From an uncultured Ruminococcus sp. (GTDB taxonomy: Bacteria; Bacillota; Clostridia; Oscillospirales; Ruminococcaceae): a stretch of DNA of 8,033 nucleotides. Numbering within the stretch: position 1 is the first letter of the stretch; every line of letters begins with the position of its first letter. The position numbers and the translations under genes were made by a program. The notes beneath the pieces were generated by a model. It was not told the DNA's origin and did not search any database. It saw only the letters and a list, made by a program, of their open reading frames with translations. The stretch lies in NCBI GenBank assembly GCA_946186215.1, contig CAMHMM010000083.1, forward strand, positions 1-8,033, in the 5' to 3' direction. Positions 1 through 7,261 of this stretch are shown in pieces.

Positions 1-60
1 TATTACGTTGTTATGATGATGGCAGGGCTTTTCCTGCCATTGCCGGGTGGTGTGGGATAG
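1..60 (+). CDS. C-terminal end of an upstream gene (partial), probably a membrane protein
   Basis: Frame 1 is open from the left edge and stops at TAG 58-60, one base before the ATG of the next gene. The 19 visible residues are strongly hydrophobic (YYVVMMMAGLFLPLPGGVG), like the end of a transmembrane helix, so a permease or other membrane protein is plausible. Frame 3 is also open, giving a polar, less protein-like sequence, and its stop TGA 63-65 would overlap the next ATG as ATGA. The frame is therefore not certain. In either case the next gene would be translationally close to it. The family cannot be named from so few residues. Confidence 0.4.
   Translation, partial: YYVVMMMAGLFLPLPGGVG
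19..40 (+). repeat. Perfect 8-bp inverted repeat upstream of the first hydrolase
   Basis: ATGGCAGG (19-26) and CCTGCCAT (33-40) are exact reverse complements with a six-base loop GCTTTT. In RNA this would form a stable hairpin ending 21 bases before the ATG at 62. No U-run follows, so it is not a standard intrinsic terminator. It probably lies inside the end of the upstream coding frame. It may influence mRNA processing or translation, or may be chance. Confidence 0.4.
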
Positions 61-61
61 T

Positions 62-991
62 ATGAGTATATTATACAGTATAATGAAGCCGGTTGCCCGC
101 AAATTTATCAAGGGCAGTTCACTTCACAAGGAAGAGACCTATGAGGAGTTCAAGGAAGTATCATATAAGATACAGTCAAAATTCAGACTTTCGCTTCCTG
201 TGATAAATGGATATGTATTCAGGGACAGACAGCTTGACGGCTTTCATATTATTATCGGGAAGAAAAAAGACAACAGTACCGATCGGGTGATAGTTTATTT
301 CCCCGGTGGCGGATGCCGCAGATGGCAGATGCCTTATAAGAGCTCAATGAAAAACTATATGGAGCAAACAGATGCTGAGTTGTGGATACCGCTCTATCCA
401 TTGCTGCCCGATCATGATATGCTCGATGAGGCAGAATTCATAGTGTCACTGCATAAAAGAATGCTGCGCAGATTCAAGCCTGAAAACATCGTATGGCTGG
501 GATTTTCCGCCGGTGCTGATATTATTCTGCGGGCAGGACGACATATTATGCAAAAATATAAGAATATACCTATGCCCGGACTGATGATACCCGTTTCCGC
601 TCCGTCCCCTTTGATAAGCGATGAGGCACAGGCGCGTATGGACGAGATAGATGACAGAGATATAGTACTATCTTCTTCCTCTTTCAGAAATATGCTGAAA
701 TACTATGATCCAAAGGGAGATCTTCCCCGATATATAATCGGAAAAGCAGATGAAGACGATTATACAGGCTTTCCGAAGATCATTATGTATTACGGCGGAG
801 ATGAGGTGTTGGCAGGATTAGCACCCGATTTCGAAAAATCATTTATTCGCTGTGGGTTAAAAGACTATACTATAAAGATAAAAGAGGGTATGCCTCATGC
901 CTATCCTGTGTTCACCTTTCTGAAAGAGGGCAGAGAGGGCGAACAGGAGATCATCAGGGATATAAACGATTATTACCGTGAGAATATATAA
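62..991 (+). CDS. Alpha/beta hydrolase, HSL/acetyl-esterase-like
   Basis: This 309-residue protein is a predicted cytoplasmic carboxylester hydrolase of the alpha/beta-hydrolase-3 (hormone-sensitive lipase-like) type. Visible family marks, numbered from the ATG at 62, are an oxyanion-hole strand YFPGGG (about 79-84), a YPLLPDH stretch matching the family's Y-R-L-A-P-E-H, the nucleophile elbow GFSAG with Ser149, YYGGDEVLA with the likely triad Asp247, and MPHAYP with His279. The first residue of the usual HGGG motif is Pro here. No signal peptide or membrane segment is seen. A GTG at 47 would add five residues. ATG 62 is preferred because it sits one base after the probable upstream stop, although its ribosome site is weak (GGTGTGGGA). 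The next hydrolase follows 11 bases later, so the two are probably co-transcribed. The substrate is unknown. Confidence 0.85.
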   Translation: MSILYSIMKPVARKFIKGSSLHKEETYEEFKEVSYKIQSKFRLSLPVINGYVFRDRQLDGFHIIIGKKKDNSTDRVIVYFPGGGCRRWQMPYKSSMKNYMEQTDAELWIPLYPLLPDHDMLDEAEFIVSLHKRMLRRFKPENIVWLGFSAGADIILRAGRHIMQKYKNIPMPGLMIPVSAPSPLISDEAQARMDEIDDRDIVLSSSSFRNMLKYYDPKGDLPRYIIGKADEDDYTGFPKIIMYYGGDEVLAGLAPDFEKSFIRCGLKDYTIKIKEGMPHAYPVFTFLKEGREGEQEIIRDINDYYRENI

Positions 992-1002
992 CAGGAGACC
1001 AT

Positions 1003-1908
1003 ATGGAAAGATGTACTTTAAACGCTAACGGATTTGAGGGTATATATTTTCACGGCACACATTCACCGGAGACAGCAGTAATAGCTGTGGGCGGAGCATC
1101 CTGTGATGAAAAGCTGAGTGTTGCCATGAGCAGATTTATCCGTGAAGCAGGATATAATGTACTGGTGCTCGGCTTTTATATGTGGAAAGGGCTCCCGAAA
1201 GAGCTTGTTTCTGTCCCCGTGGACTATGTGGAAAAAGCGGTCAGATGGCTCAAATCTGAAAAGGGCATCAAAAAGATCGCTATGACAGGTGCTTCGACGG
1301 GTGCAGGATATACACTCCTTGCAGCTTCATTTATTCCTGATATTGGCTGTGTTATTCCTGTTGTTCCTTTTGATCATGTCATGGAAGGAACGACCAACAG
1401 TTTCAAAAGACTTCACAGATCGGTCTATACATGGCATGGCACAGATATTCCCTATTCGCCATGGACGATAATTGATTCTGGTATGGGAAAGATAGTGGCG
1501 GAAGCTGTAAAGGATAGCAGATATGGCTTGAAAAGACTGTACAGATACGGTTATGACATTAACCCTCTCACGGAACAGTCAAGAATAAGAGTAGAAAATA
1601 TGCACGCTGATGTGCTTTTCCTTGCTGTGAAGAATGATGACGCATGGCCGTCGGATACAGCAGTACCGAGAATGACAGAGATACTGAAAAAATGTGATTA
1701 TCCTTATCGTGTAAAATATCATATATATTCAAGGGCAAGCCATGCGCTTACAGACGGCCTTGATGCTATGAGCGGTTATGCAAAATGGGCATACCGTTAC
1801 TTGCTGCCCGCAGAAAAGAAATATCCAGTCGAATGTGAAGCTGCAAGAAAAGACAGCTTCCGCAGGATACTGGATTTTATTGAACAGTGGGATAATAAGC
1901 GGGGATAA
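1003..1908 (+). CDS. Alpha/beta hydrolase with BAAT C-terminal-type (acyl-CoA thioesterase-like) fold
   Basis: This 301-residue protein resembles the C-terminal catalytic domain of bile acid-CoA:amino acid N-acyltransferase and acyl-CoA thioesterases. The sequence shows an early beta-strand AVIAVGGASCDEK (about 25-37), the nucleophile elbow MTGASTGAG with Ser98, then VIPVVPFDHVMEGT, where this family typically has a conserved segment. NDDAWPS (211-217) carries the acidic triad residue (Asp212 or 213), as in the family's D-x-x-W-P-S, and SRASHAL carries His247. The N-terminal BAAT/thioesterase sandwich domain is absent, so this is a stand-alone catalytic domain. AGGAG at 993-997 lies six bases before the ATG and supports the start. 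It shares little beyond fold with the preceding hydrolase, so the pair is not an obvious tandem duplication. Whether it acts on thioesters, esters or amides cannot be told from sequence. Confidence 0.8.
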   Translation: MERCTLNANGFEGIYFHGTHSPETAVIAVGGASCDEKLSVAMSRFIREAGYNVLVLGFYMWKGLPKELVSVPVDYVEKAVRWLKSEKGIKKIAMTGASTGAGYTLLAASFIPDIGCVIPVVPFDHVMEGTTNSFKRLHRSVYTWHGTDIPYSPWTIIDSGMGKIVAEAVKDSRYGLKRLYRYGYDINPLTEQSRIRVENMHADVLFLAVKNDDAWPSDTAVPRMTEILKKCDYPYRVKYHIYSRASHALTDGLDAMSGYAKWAYRYLLPAEKKYPVECEAARKDSFRRILDFIEQWDNKRG

Positions 1909-1964
1909 ATGCGTATCAGAACGGTTGTATTAAAAAGAATCGATCCAAATAAAGAGGTAGTAGC

Positions 1965-2687
1965 ATGGATAATATTATATCTTTGGACGAACACTTTATA
2001 GCAGGTATGTCTGATAATTTTACCGCAAGGCTGCACAGTCATCCTGTACTGGAGATATACTCATCATGTGAATGTAACAGCCATGTAATAACAGAAGATC
2101 AGATAATTGAAGGACAGATCATAGTGATCGGTACACAGCTTAGCCATGCAATAGCCGATGAGGGTAAATACGGTCTGGCAGTATTTATTGATCCTTTATC
2201 AGAGACCGGGTATTCTATAATGCAGAATGTACTTGCGGATAATCAGTTTACGGTCGTATATGATGAGAATATAAAAAATCATCTTTCAGAGCTTCTGATA
2301 AATCATACGGAAGCCAATGTCCATTCAGCTGCGAATGCTATAATAACGAGTATTCGGGGAAATATCGTGCAAAGGCCGTTCTCTGCTCCTGTCATGGAAA
2401 CTGTTGAAATGATACGCTGTGAGGAAGAAAACTTTGATATGGATCATATTGCCGGGGAAATACATCTTTCCAAAAGCCGTATTGCCCATATTTTTTCAGA
2501 ACAGACAGGCATCACTCTGAAATCATATCTGCAGTTCAAGAGGATGGAAAGGGCGTTCAGGCAAATGGCAGAGGGCTCATCGATCACAAAAGCAGCATTT
2601 GATACGGGATTTTCAGGTTCCTCTCATATCGCTTCATCCAGCAGAAAGCTCCTGGGAATGCAGCTTAGGGAGCTCCTTAATATATGA
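1965..2687 (+). CDS. AraC-family transcriptional regulator
   Basis: This 240-residue DNA-binding regulator has a sensor half and an AraC-type double helix-turn-helix. The N-terminal half contains RLHSHPVLEIY (about 22-32), the H-x-H...E pattern of cupin-like AraC ligand-binding domains, followed by short beta-strands. The C-terminal part (about 142-240) has a first helix-turn-helix near 158-181 (DMDHIAGEIHLSKSRIAHIF) and a second near 206-230, including the family signature AFDTGFSGSSHI. The usual final P-x-x-Y-R is replaced by LRELLNI. AAAGAGG at 1951-1957, seven bases before ATG 1965, supports the start. It lies 56 bases after the BAAT-type hydrolase on the same strand with no terminator between, so it probably regulates the hydrolase operon. 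The ligand is unknown. Confidence 0.88.
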   Translation: MDNIISLDEHFIAGMSDNFTARLHSHPVLEIYSSCECNSHVITEDQIIEGQIIVIGTQLSHAIADEGKYGLAVFIDPLSETGYSIMQNVLADNQFTVVYDENIKNHLSELLINHTEANVHSAANAIITSIRGNIVQRPFSAPVMETVEMIRCEEENFDMDHIAGEIHLSKSRIAHIFSEQTGITLKSYLQFKRMERAFRQMAEGSSITKAAFDTGFSGSSHIASSSRKLLGMQLRELLNI

Positions 2688-2692
2688 TATAA

Positions 2693-2707
2693 GCAGGCTG
2701 TGCCTGC
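2693..2707 (+). terminator. Possible weak terminator hairpin after the AraC gene
   Basis: GCAGGC (2693-2698) pairs perfectly with GCCTGC (2702-2707) around a three-base loop, five bases after the AraC-type gene stop. It is GC-rich and well placed for ending the hydrolase-regulator transcript. However, the following bases (ATCCACCTTTGATT) lack a U-run, so intrinsic termination would be weak or would need another factor. Confidence 0.35.
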
Positions 2708-2746
2708 ATCCACCTTTGATTCTGAAATGTTTACAGACTTTGAATT

Positions 2747-2777
2747 TTGGCTTATCTCTTGTATTTATCGGTATAAT
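2747..2777 (+). promoter_or_regulatory. Candidate sigma-70-type promoter for the MBL-fold gene
   Basis: A perfect -10 hexamer TATAAT lies at 2772-2777. The best -35 candidate is TTGGCT at 2747-2752, matching four of six consensus bases, but the 19-base spacer is longer than ideal. Transcription would start near 2784 and give a leader of about 90 bases that contains the small inverted repeat at 2794-2808. Confidence 0.35.
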
Positions 2778-2793
2778 ATGATATAAAAACAGC

Positions 2794-2808
2794 GACTTTT
2801 TGAAAGTC
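2794..2808 (+). repeat. Small perfect inverted repeat in the MBL-gene leader
   Basis: GACTTT (2794-2799) and AAAGTC (2803-2808) are exact reverse complements around TTG. The repeat lies between the two promoter-like boxes upstream of the MBL-fold gene. It could be a regulator site or a weak leader hairpin, but its size is compatible with chance in AT-rich DNA. Confidence 0.3.
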
Positions 2809-2823
2809 AGCATTATAAAGATA

Positions 2824-2832
2824 TGCTATACT
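2824..2832 (+). promoter_or_regulatory. Alternative extended -10 element before the MBL-fold gene
   Basis: TGCTATACT is an extended -10 (TG, one base, then TATACT at 2827-2832). The nearest -35-like hexamer, TTGAAA at 2800-2805, is 21 bases away, which is too far, so activity would depend on the extended -10. Initiation would be near 2839, giving a short leader of about 34 bases. Sequence alone does not decide between this and the TATAAT box at 2772. Confidence 0.3.
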
Positions 2833-2872
2833 ATGTGTATCAGATCAATGTTGAAAACAAAAAGGAGCATAT

Positions 2873-3691
2873 ATGAGTCTTATAGATTATTTTGCAATGA
2901 ATATCGTCCCCATGATGTACAGGGGAAAGGAAGCACTTCATCCATGCGAAACAGGGCAACTCACCGATATGGTAAGCTGTATAAGAGAATATGATGTAAA
3001 TATCTTTTTCATAAAGAAGAATGATACCTTTATTGCAATAGATGCAGGCTACAAAAATTATAACAGCTTTGCGGATGAGTGCAGAAAAATAAATGTTGAT
3101 CCATCAAAGGTACAGGCGATGTTTCTGACACATGCCGATCCGGATCATGCAGGCGGTCTTGATGTCGGACAAAAGAATTATTTCACAAATGCTGATGTCT
3201 ATGTTGGCAATGTTGAGGAAAACTATCTGACCAATACCTATCACCGCAAAAAGATAGGACCTTTCGGAATGAAGAATTCTGTTTCGATAAAAAGCGGTTA
3301 TCATCTGCTGAAGGACGGTGAGATCATATTTATCGGTGATCTGAAGATACAGTCGTTCCTTGTGCCCGGGCATACACTGGGGCATCTTGTCTATATCATA
3401 AATGATGAAATGCTTTTTACAGGCGATTCTATAGCTCTCAACGACGAGGGTGGCTGGTGTTTTTTTGATATGTTCAATTACGACAGCGGTCTTAACATAA
3501 GGTCGCTAAAAACCTTTAAGAGAAGGTCGGAAATGGATCATATAAGATATGTTTTCACATCACACAATGGTTTCACAGATGATGTAAAAGGCGCATTCAG
3601 ACATATTGATACCATTCCCGACTGGAAGAAGAAGGGGTTTGTTTTCGACAAAACGGCTCCTTATGACTGTTTTGCGATGAATAATTGCTGA
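2873..3691 (+). CDS. Metallo-beta-lactamase-fold hydrolase
   Basis: This 272-residue predicted cytoplasmic metal-dependent hydrolase has the MBL fold (glyoxalase II/lactonase-like superfamily). Visible metal-site elements are LTHADPDHAGG with His87, Asp91 and His92 (Asp89 sits where the second His of H-x-H-x-D-H usually is), PGHTLGH with His167, FTGDS with Asp185 as probable bridging ligand, and TSHNG with His231. The strand FIAIDAGY (53-60) is the usual lead-in. Length fits a single-domain member with no extra domain. AAAGGAG at 2861-2867, five bases before ATG 2873, fixes the start. The gene is separated by 185 bases from the AraC-type gene and has promoter-like boxes of its own, so it is probably transcribed alone. 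It converges on the ABC genes. The substrate (lactone, thioester, phosphodiester or other) is not indicated. Confidence 0.85.
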   Translation: MSLIDYFAMNIVPMMYRGKEALHPCETGQLTDMVSCIREYDVNIFFIKKNDTFIAIDAGYKNYNSFADECRKINVDPSKVQAMFLTHADPDHAGGLDVGQKNYFTNADVYVGNVEENYLTNTYHRKKIGPFGMKNSVSIKSGYHLLKDGEIIFIGDLKIQSFLVPGHTLGHLVYIINDEMLFTGDSIALNDEGGWCFFDMFNYDSGLNIRSLKTFKRRSEMDHIRYVFTSHNGFTDDVKGAFRHIDTIPDWKKKGFVFDKTAPYDCFAMNNC

Positions 3692-3713
3692 CAGATCTCT
3701 CCACCAATATATA

Positions 3714-3747
3714 AAATGGCTGCTGATCACAGTATCAACAGCCATTT
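3714..3747. terminator. Bidirectional intrinsic terminator between convergent operons
   Basis: AAATGGCTG (3714-3722) pairs with CAGCCATTT (3739-3747). After one C/A mismatch, TGAT (3724-3727) pairs with ATCA (3734-3737), leaving a six-base loop CACAGT. On the minus strand the stem runs into TTTTATATAT, a good U-rich tail ending the ABC operon just six bases after its stop. On the plus strand the tail is TTTCTTC, adequate for the MBL-fold gene whose stop is at 3691. Confidence 0.85.
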
Positions 3748-3752
3748 CTTCA

Positions 3753-5486
3753 TTACAGTTTCCAGCTCACAGCCTTTTTCCTGTCCTCGACAAATGTGCG
3801 GTAAATGCCCTCCTGCTGCATAAGTTCAGTGTGTCGTCCCTGCTGAACTATCCTTCCGCCGTCGATAACGATTATCTGATCGGCATGTTCAACGGTTTTG
3901 AGCCTGTGTGCTATCATTATGATAGTCTTTTCTTTTGTCAGCTCTTCTATCGCCCTGGTAAGCTCTGCTTCATTTTCAGGATCGACATTGGCTGTAGCTT
4001 CATCAAGAATAACTATTGGAGAATCCTTCATTATCGCTCTTGCGATTGATATACGCTGTTTTTCACCACCCGAAAGGCTCGCTCCACCCTCGCCGATCAC
4101 GGTGTCATATCCGTCGGGCAGGTTCATGATAAAATCATGGCATCGGGCTTTTTTAGCGGCTTCAATGACCTTTTCCATGCTTGCATCGGGCTCTCCGAAT
4201 CTGATATTGTTGGCAACAGTATCTTCAAAAAGATATACTCTCTGAAAAACAAAGCTGAAATTCTTCATAAGACTGTCAAAGCTGTACTCGCGTACATCTT
4301 TTCCGCCAAGAGATACCTTGCCGTCTTTTACATCCCAGAAGCGTGCAATAAGATTTGTGAGCGTAGTCTTGCCTCCGCCCGAAGGTCCTACGATCGCAGT
4401 TGTCGTCTTTTCAGGTATTCTAAGGCTTATGCCGTTTATGATTGTTCTGTTGTCATATGCAAAGCTCACATTTTCAAGCTCAATATCCCTGTTTTGTGGA
4501 TCGATATCCTTGCCGTCTGTATCCATCTCGGGGATAGAGAGTATTTCTTCAGCCTGATCCACACAGATACCTACGCTTCGAATCAGTGCGGAAAAGCCTG
4601 CCATCACATCAAGGCTCTCATATACCATAAATGAGCTTATCATCATCATTATGCAGTACAAAAGCGTCATGCTGCCGTCAATATAGAAATATACCGAAAC
4701 AGCGCATATCACAACACCTATCAGCTTCGTAACTATTTCCTGCAATGCAATATACGGAATAACATCGAATTCAAGATGTGTGTCGCCGTACTGCTTTGCC
4801 TTTATCGCTTTCTCAAGCTTTTTAGCACGGCTCCGGGTAAGATTGTAATTCTTTACCTCCGCAATACCCTGTATGAATTCAATAACAGCCGCTACAAGGT
4901 CTTTTGCTGCTTTCTGCTGTAGCGGTGCACCCTTGAGTGTCTTTTTCTGCATAGCAGAGTTTATTACTGCATACACAGCAATGCCTGCAGTAAGTATCAG
5001 ACCTATCCTGAAATCAAATATATAGATAAAAGCTGTTATAACAAATGTCGTAAGTATGCCCTGTGTGGTAAGCATAACAACTCTTGTTGCCACATCCGAC
5101 AGTGCTTCCATAGTATTTGTTGTCACACTTGTGATATGCCCCAGACTGTTGTCGTTGAAATACCCCATAGGAAGATAGCGCATATGCTCCGCTATCTCTA
5201 TTCGCTTGTTTGCACAGCAATGGTAGCCTGCCTCAGTCTGCAGCATGGTAGCCTTCATATTAATGATAAGCTGTCCCAATACGGAAGCTGCGAGTATAGC
5301 AAGAGCGGCATATATATTATTATTCGTCATGTTTTTGTCAAGTATTCCCATGACGATAACTGCGATCGCAGATATTCGCAGAGCCGCAAATATTGCCTTT
5401 ATTACTCCGAGAGCTATTGCTTCATACAGTTTTTTTCTGTCCTCTTCTCCGCAGAAGTCAAAGAATCTTTTCAGTGTAGCAAACAT
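3753..5486 (-). CDS. ABC half-transporter, fused membrane and ATPase domains (second of pair)
   Basis: This 577-residue ABC exporter-type half-transporter should sit in the cytoplasmic membrane and couple ATP hydrolysis to substrate movement. The N-terminal membrane domain (about 1-310) has roughly six hydrophobic segments (near 25-48, 58-78, 137-157, 160-178, 248-268, 272-292). The ATPase domain (about 333-570) is complete: Walker A GPSGGGKT (367-374), Q-loop FVFQ (Gln415), signature LSGGEKQ (471-477), Walker B IVILDE with catalytic Glu496, D-loop ANVD, and H-loop His527. A longer frame from 5522 exists, but ATG 5486 has an excellent AAAGGAGGG six bases upstream and overlaps the preceding stop as TAATG, so coupled translation is likely. 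It should dimerise with the preceding gene product. The style (FWD after Walker A, DPENE after Walker B) recalls YbtPQ/IrtAB-like and Gram-positive multidrug pairs. The substrate and even the direction of transport are unproven. Confidence 0.92.
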   Translation of the reverse strand: MFATLKRFFDFCGEEDRKKLYEAIALGVIKAIFAALRISAIAVIVMGILDKNMTNNNIYAALAILAASVLGQLIINMKATMLQTEAGYHCCANKRIEIAEHMRYLPMGYFNDNSLGHITSVTTNTMEALSDVATRVVMLTTQGILTTFVITAFIYIFDFRIGLILTAGIAVYAVINSAMQKKTLKGAPLQQKAAKDLVAAVIEFIQGIAEVKNYNLTRSRAKKLEKAIKAKQYGDTHLEFDVIPYIALQEIVTKLIGVVICAVSVYFYIDGSMTLLYCIMMMISSFMVYESLDVMAGFSALIRSVGICVDQAEEILSIPEMDTDGKDIDPQNRDIELENVSFAYDNRTIINGISLRIPEKTTTAIVGPSGGGKTTLTNLIARFWDVKDGKVSLGGKDVREYSFDSLMKNFSFVFQRVYLFEDTVANNIRFGEPDASMEKVIEAAKKARCHDFIMNLPDGYDTVIGEGGASLSGGEKQRISIARAIMKDSPIVILDEATANVDPENEAELTRAIEELTKEKTIIMIAHRLKTVEHADQIIVIDGGRIVQQGRHTELMQQEGIYRTFVEDRKKAVSWKL

Positions 5487-7249
5487 TACGCACCCTCCTT
5501 TACAGACATATGACTTTCCCACATCTGCTTGTAGAGTACAGACTTTTCAAGGAGCTCCTGCTGTGTGCCGGCGGCTTCAACTCTGCCGTCATTGATAAGA
5601 ATTATCTGATCGGCAGATGCTATTGTAGATAATCTGTGAGCAATAACGAGCAGAGTCTTTCCCTGAACAAGCTTTGCAACGGAAGACTGTACAAGTGCTT
5701 CGTTTTCCGGATCTGTGTAGGCTGTGGCTTCATCGAGTATAACTATCGGAGCGTTTTTCAGCATGGCTCTTGCTATGGATATACGCTGTCTTTCACCGCC
5801 TGAGAGATGTCCGCCTGCACCGCCGACAATTGTTTTGTAGCCGTTTTCAAGCTGCATTATGAAATCATGGCATCCGCATTTCTTTGCGGCATTGATAACA
5901 TCATCATCGGTGGCGTTAGGATTACCCATTCGGATATTGTCCATAATAGTTTCATCAAACAGGTAATTGTCCTGTGAAACATAGGCTATGTATTTATTGT
6001 ATTCTTCAAGGGGTATTTTTCGTATATCGACACCGCCTATGCTGATACTACCCTCATCAACATCCCAGAAAGACGCTATCAGCTTTGCAATAGTAGATTT
6101 TCCCGATCCCGAAGGACCTACAAGAGCGTTGACCGTTCCCTGTTTTATTGTGATGTAGATACCGTGAAGTATCTCCTTTTCATTGTAACCGAAGTGGACG
6201 TTTTTGAGTATTATGTCCATATCGGTGGGCTTTTCAGTCATTGTCTCCGGACGGATAAGATCTTTCCGTTCAAGTATCTCTGTAGCTTCTCCGATTATAG
6301 TACCCATTTTTGCGATACCGTCCCAGTATGAGGCTATCGTCATGAAAGGCGATACAAGTCCCAGTGAGAGAATTATCAGCATGAGCAGATCGTTGCCGGA
6401 GACTGTGCCGTCCATATACGCCTTTGCACCGAAAGGCAGGAGCCCCAGAAGAAAATAGGGCATCAGAAGTAATGAAAGGTTTTGCCACAGGTTACAGCGG
6501 CGCATCCATTCTATGAAGCAGTCTGCACCTTCCTTTGCTGCTGTGACGAATTTATCATAGCTTGTCTTTGATTTGCCGAAAGCCTTGATGACCTCTATGC
6601 CGTTTATATATTCGACAGCGGTATCATTCAGTTTTTTGGTCTTGATTATCGTGTTGTTATAGCTTTCCGTGCTGCCTGTCATCATAAGGCAGAAAAAGAA
6701 TATACCCACAGGTACGCAGATAAGTGAAAGCAGTGTCAGTTTAACGTTTATCGTCAGCATATAAATGATGAGCGCAACGGGAACGAAGGCATTTGAGAGC
6801 ACTTCGGGAATAATATGTGCCAGTGTGGTCTCGATGGAATCAACTCTTTCACAGATTATGTTCTTATATGTCCCGCTGGACTGTGAAAGCACTGAACCAA
6901 GCGGGATCCTTGACAGCTTAACTGTAAGCTGCCGTCTGATATTTGCAAGGACCTCAAATGTTGCTGCATGGGAAAGCGTGGTCGATATACTGTGACATAT
7001 ACGACACAGCACCCAGAACAGTGCCATCATCAGTATATCTTTTGAAAAATCACTGAATACCGGCTTTGTTTCGCTTTCATGGAGATCAAGCAGCCTTTTT
7101 ACTATATCTGCCATATAGATATATGGTATGAGACCGCAGATGACCTTGCCGAATGCAAGTATCACGCTCATAATATAATTAGGCTTTTTCTGCCCCGCAA
7201 ATTCTGCCACCCAGCTAAGGGTACTGCGTTTCTTTTTCTTTTCGGACAT
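5486..7249 (-). CDS. ABC half-transporter, fused membrane and ATPase domains (first of pair)
   Basis: This 587-residue partner half-transporter has the same architecture. A basic N-terminus (MSEKKKKRS) precedes a membrane domain with about six hydrophobic segments (near 26-48, 70-86, 148-168, 170-190, 258-277, 286-304). The ATPase domain (about 345-578) carries Walker A GPSGSGKS (378-385), Q-loop SQ (Gln426), signature LSGGERQ (482-488), Walker B IVILDE with Glu507, D-loop AYTD, and H-loop His538. All catalytic residues are present in both halves, so two working ATP sites are expected. A longer frame starts at 7291, but it would run through the palindrome at 7274-7289. ATG 7249 has GGAAGG eight bases upstream and GAGG three bases upstream and is preferred. 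The gene lies downstream of a TetR-type repressor and overlaps the second ABC gene by one base, so a regulated heterodimeric pump is the natural reading. Confidence 0.92.
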   Translation of the reverse strand: MSEKKKKRSTLSWVAEFAGQKKPNYIMSVILAFGKVICGLIPYIYMADIVKRLLDLHESETKPVFSDFSKDILMMALFWVLCRICHSISTTLSHAATFEVLANIRRQLTVKLSRIPLGSVLSQSSGTYKNIICERVDSIETTLAHIIPEVLSNAFVPVALIIYMLTINVKLTLLSLICVPVGIFFFCLMMTGSTESYNNTIIKTKKLNDTAVEYINGIEVIKAFGKSKTSYDKFVTAAKEGADCFIEWMRRCNLWQNLSLLLMPYFLLGLLPFGAKAYMDGTVSGNDLLMLIILSLGLVSPFMTIASYWDGIAKMGTIIGEATEILERKDLIRPETMTEKPTDMDIILKNVHFGYNEKEILHGIYITIKQGTVNALVGPSGSGKSTIAKLIASFWDVDEGSISIGGVDIRKIPLEEYNKYIAYVSQDNYLFDETIMDNIRMGNPNATDDDVINAAKKCGCHDFIMQLENGYKTIVGGAGGHLSGGERQRISIARAMLKNAPIVILDEATAYTDPENEALVQSSVAKLVQGKTLLVIAHRLSTIASADQIILINDGRVEAAGTQQELLEKSVLYKQMWESHMSVKEGA

Positions 7250-7261
7250 TATCCTCACCTT

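Noticed and set aside
1909..2001. A 30-codon frame starting ATG immediately after the BAAT-type hydrolase stop (TAAATG), preceded by GGGG.
   Set aside because: It overlaps the start of the AraC gene out of frame, has no recognisable features, and the AraC start has a better placed ribosome site. Coding function cannot be supported.
2800..2994. A 64-codon plus-strand frame overlapping the start of the MBL-fold gene.
   Set aside because: It starts in the intergenic hairpin region without a ribosome site and runs out of frame through the well-supported MBL-fold gene.
3831..4634. Plus-strand open frames antisense to the second ABC gene.
   Set aside because: They are shadows of the conserved ATPase domain on the opposite strand, with no ribosome sites or recognisable domains.
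5487..5522. Twelve-residue extension of the second ABC protein from ATG 5522.
   Set aside because: It lies within the end of the first ABC gene and encodes its partner's ribosome binding site region. ATG 5486 has AAAGGAGGG at ideal spacing.
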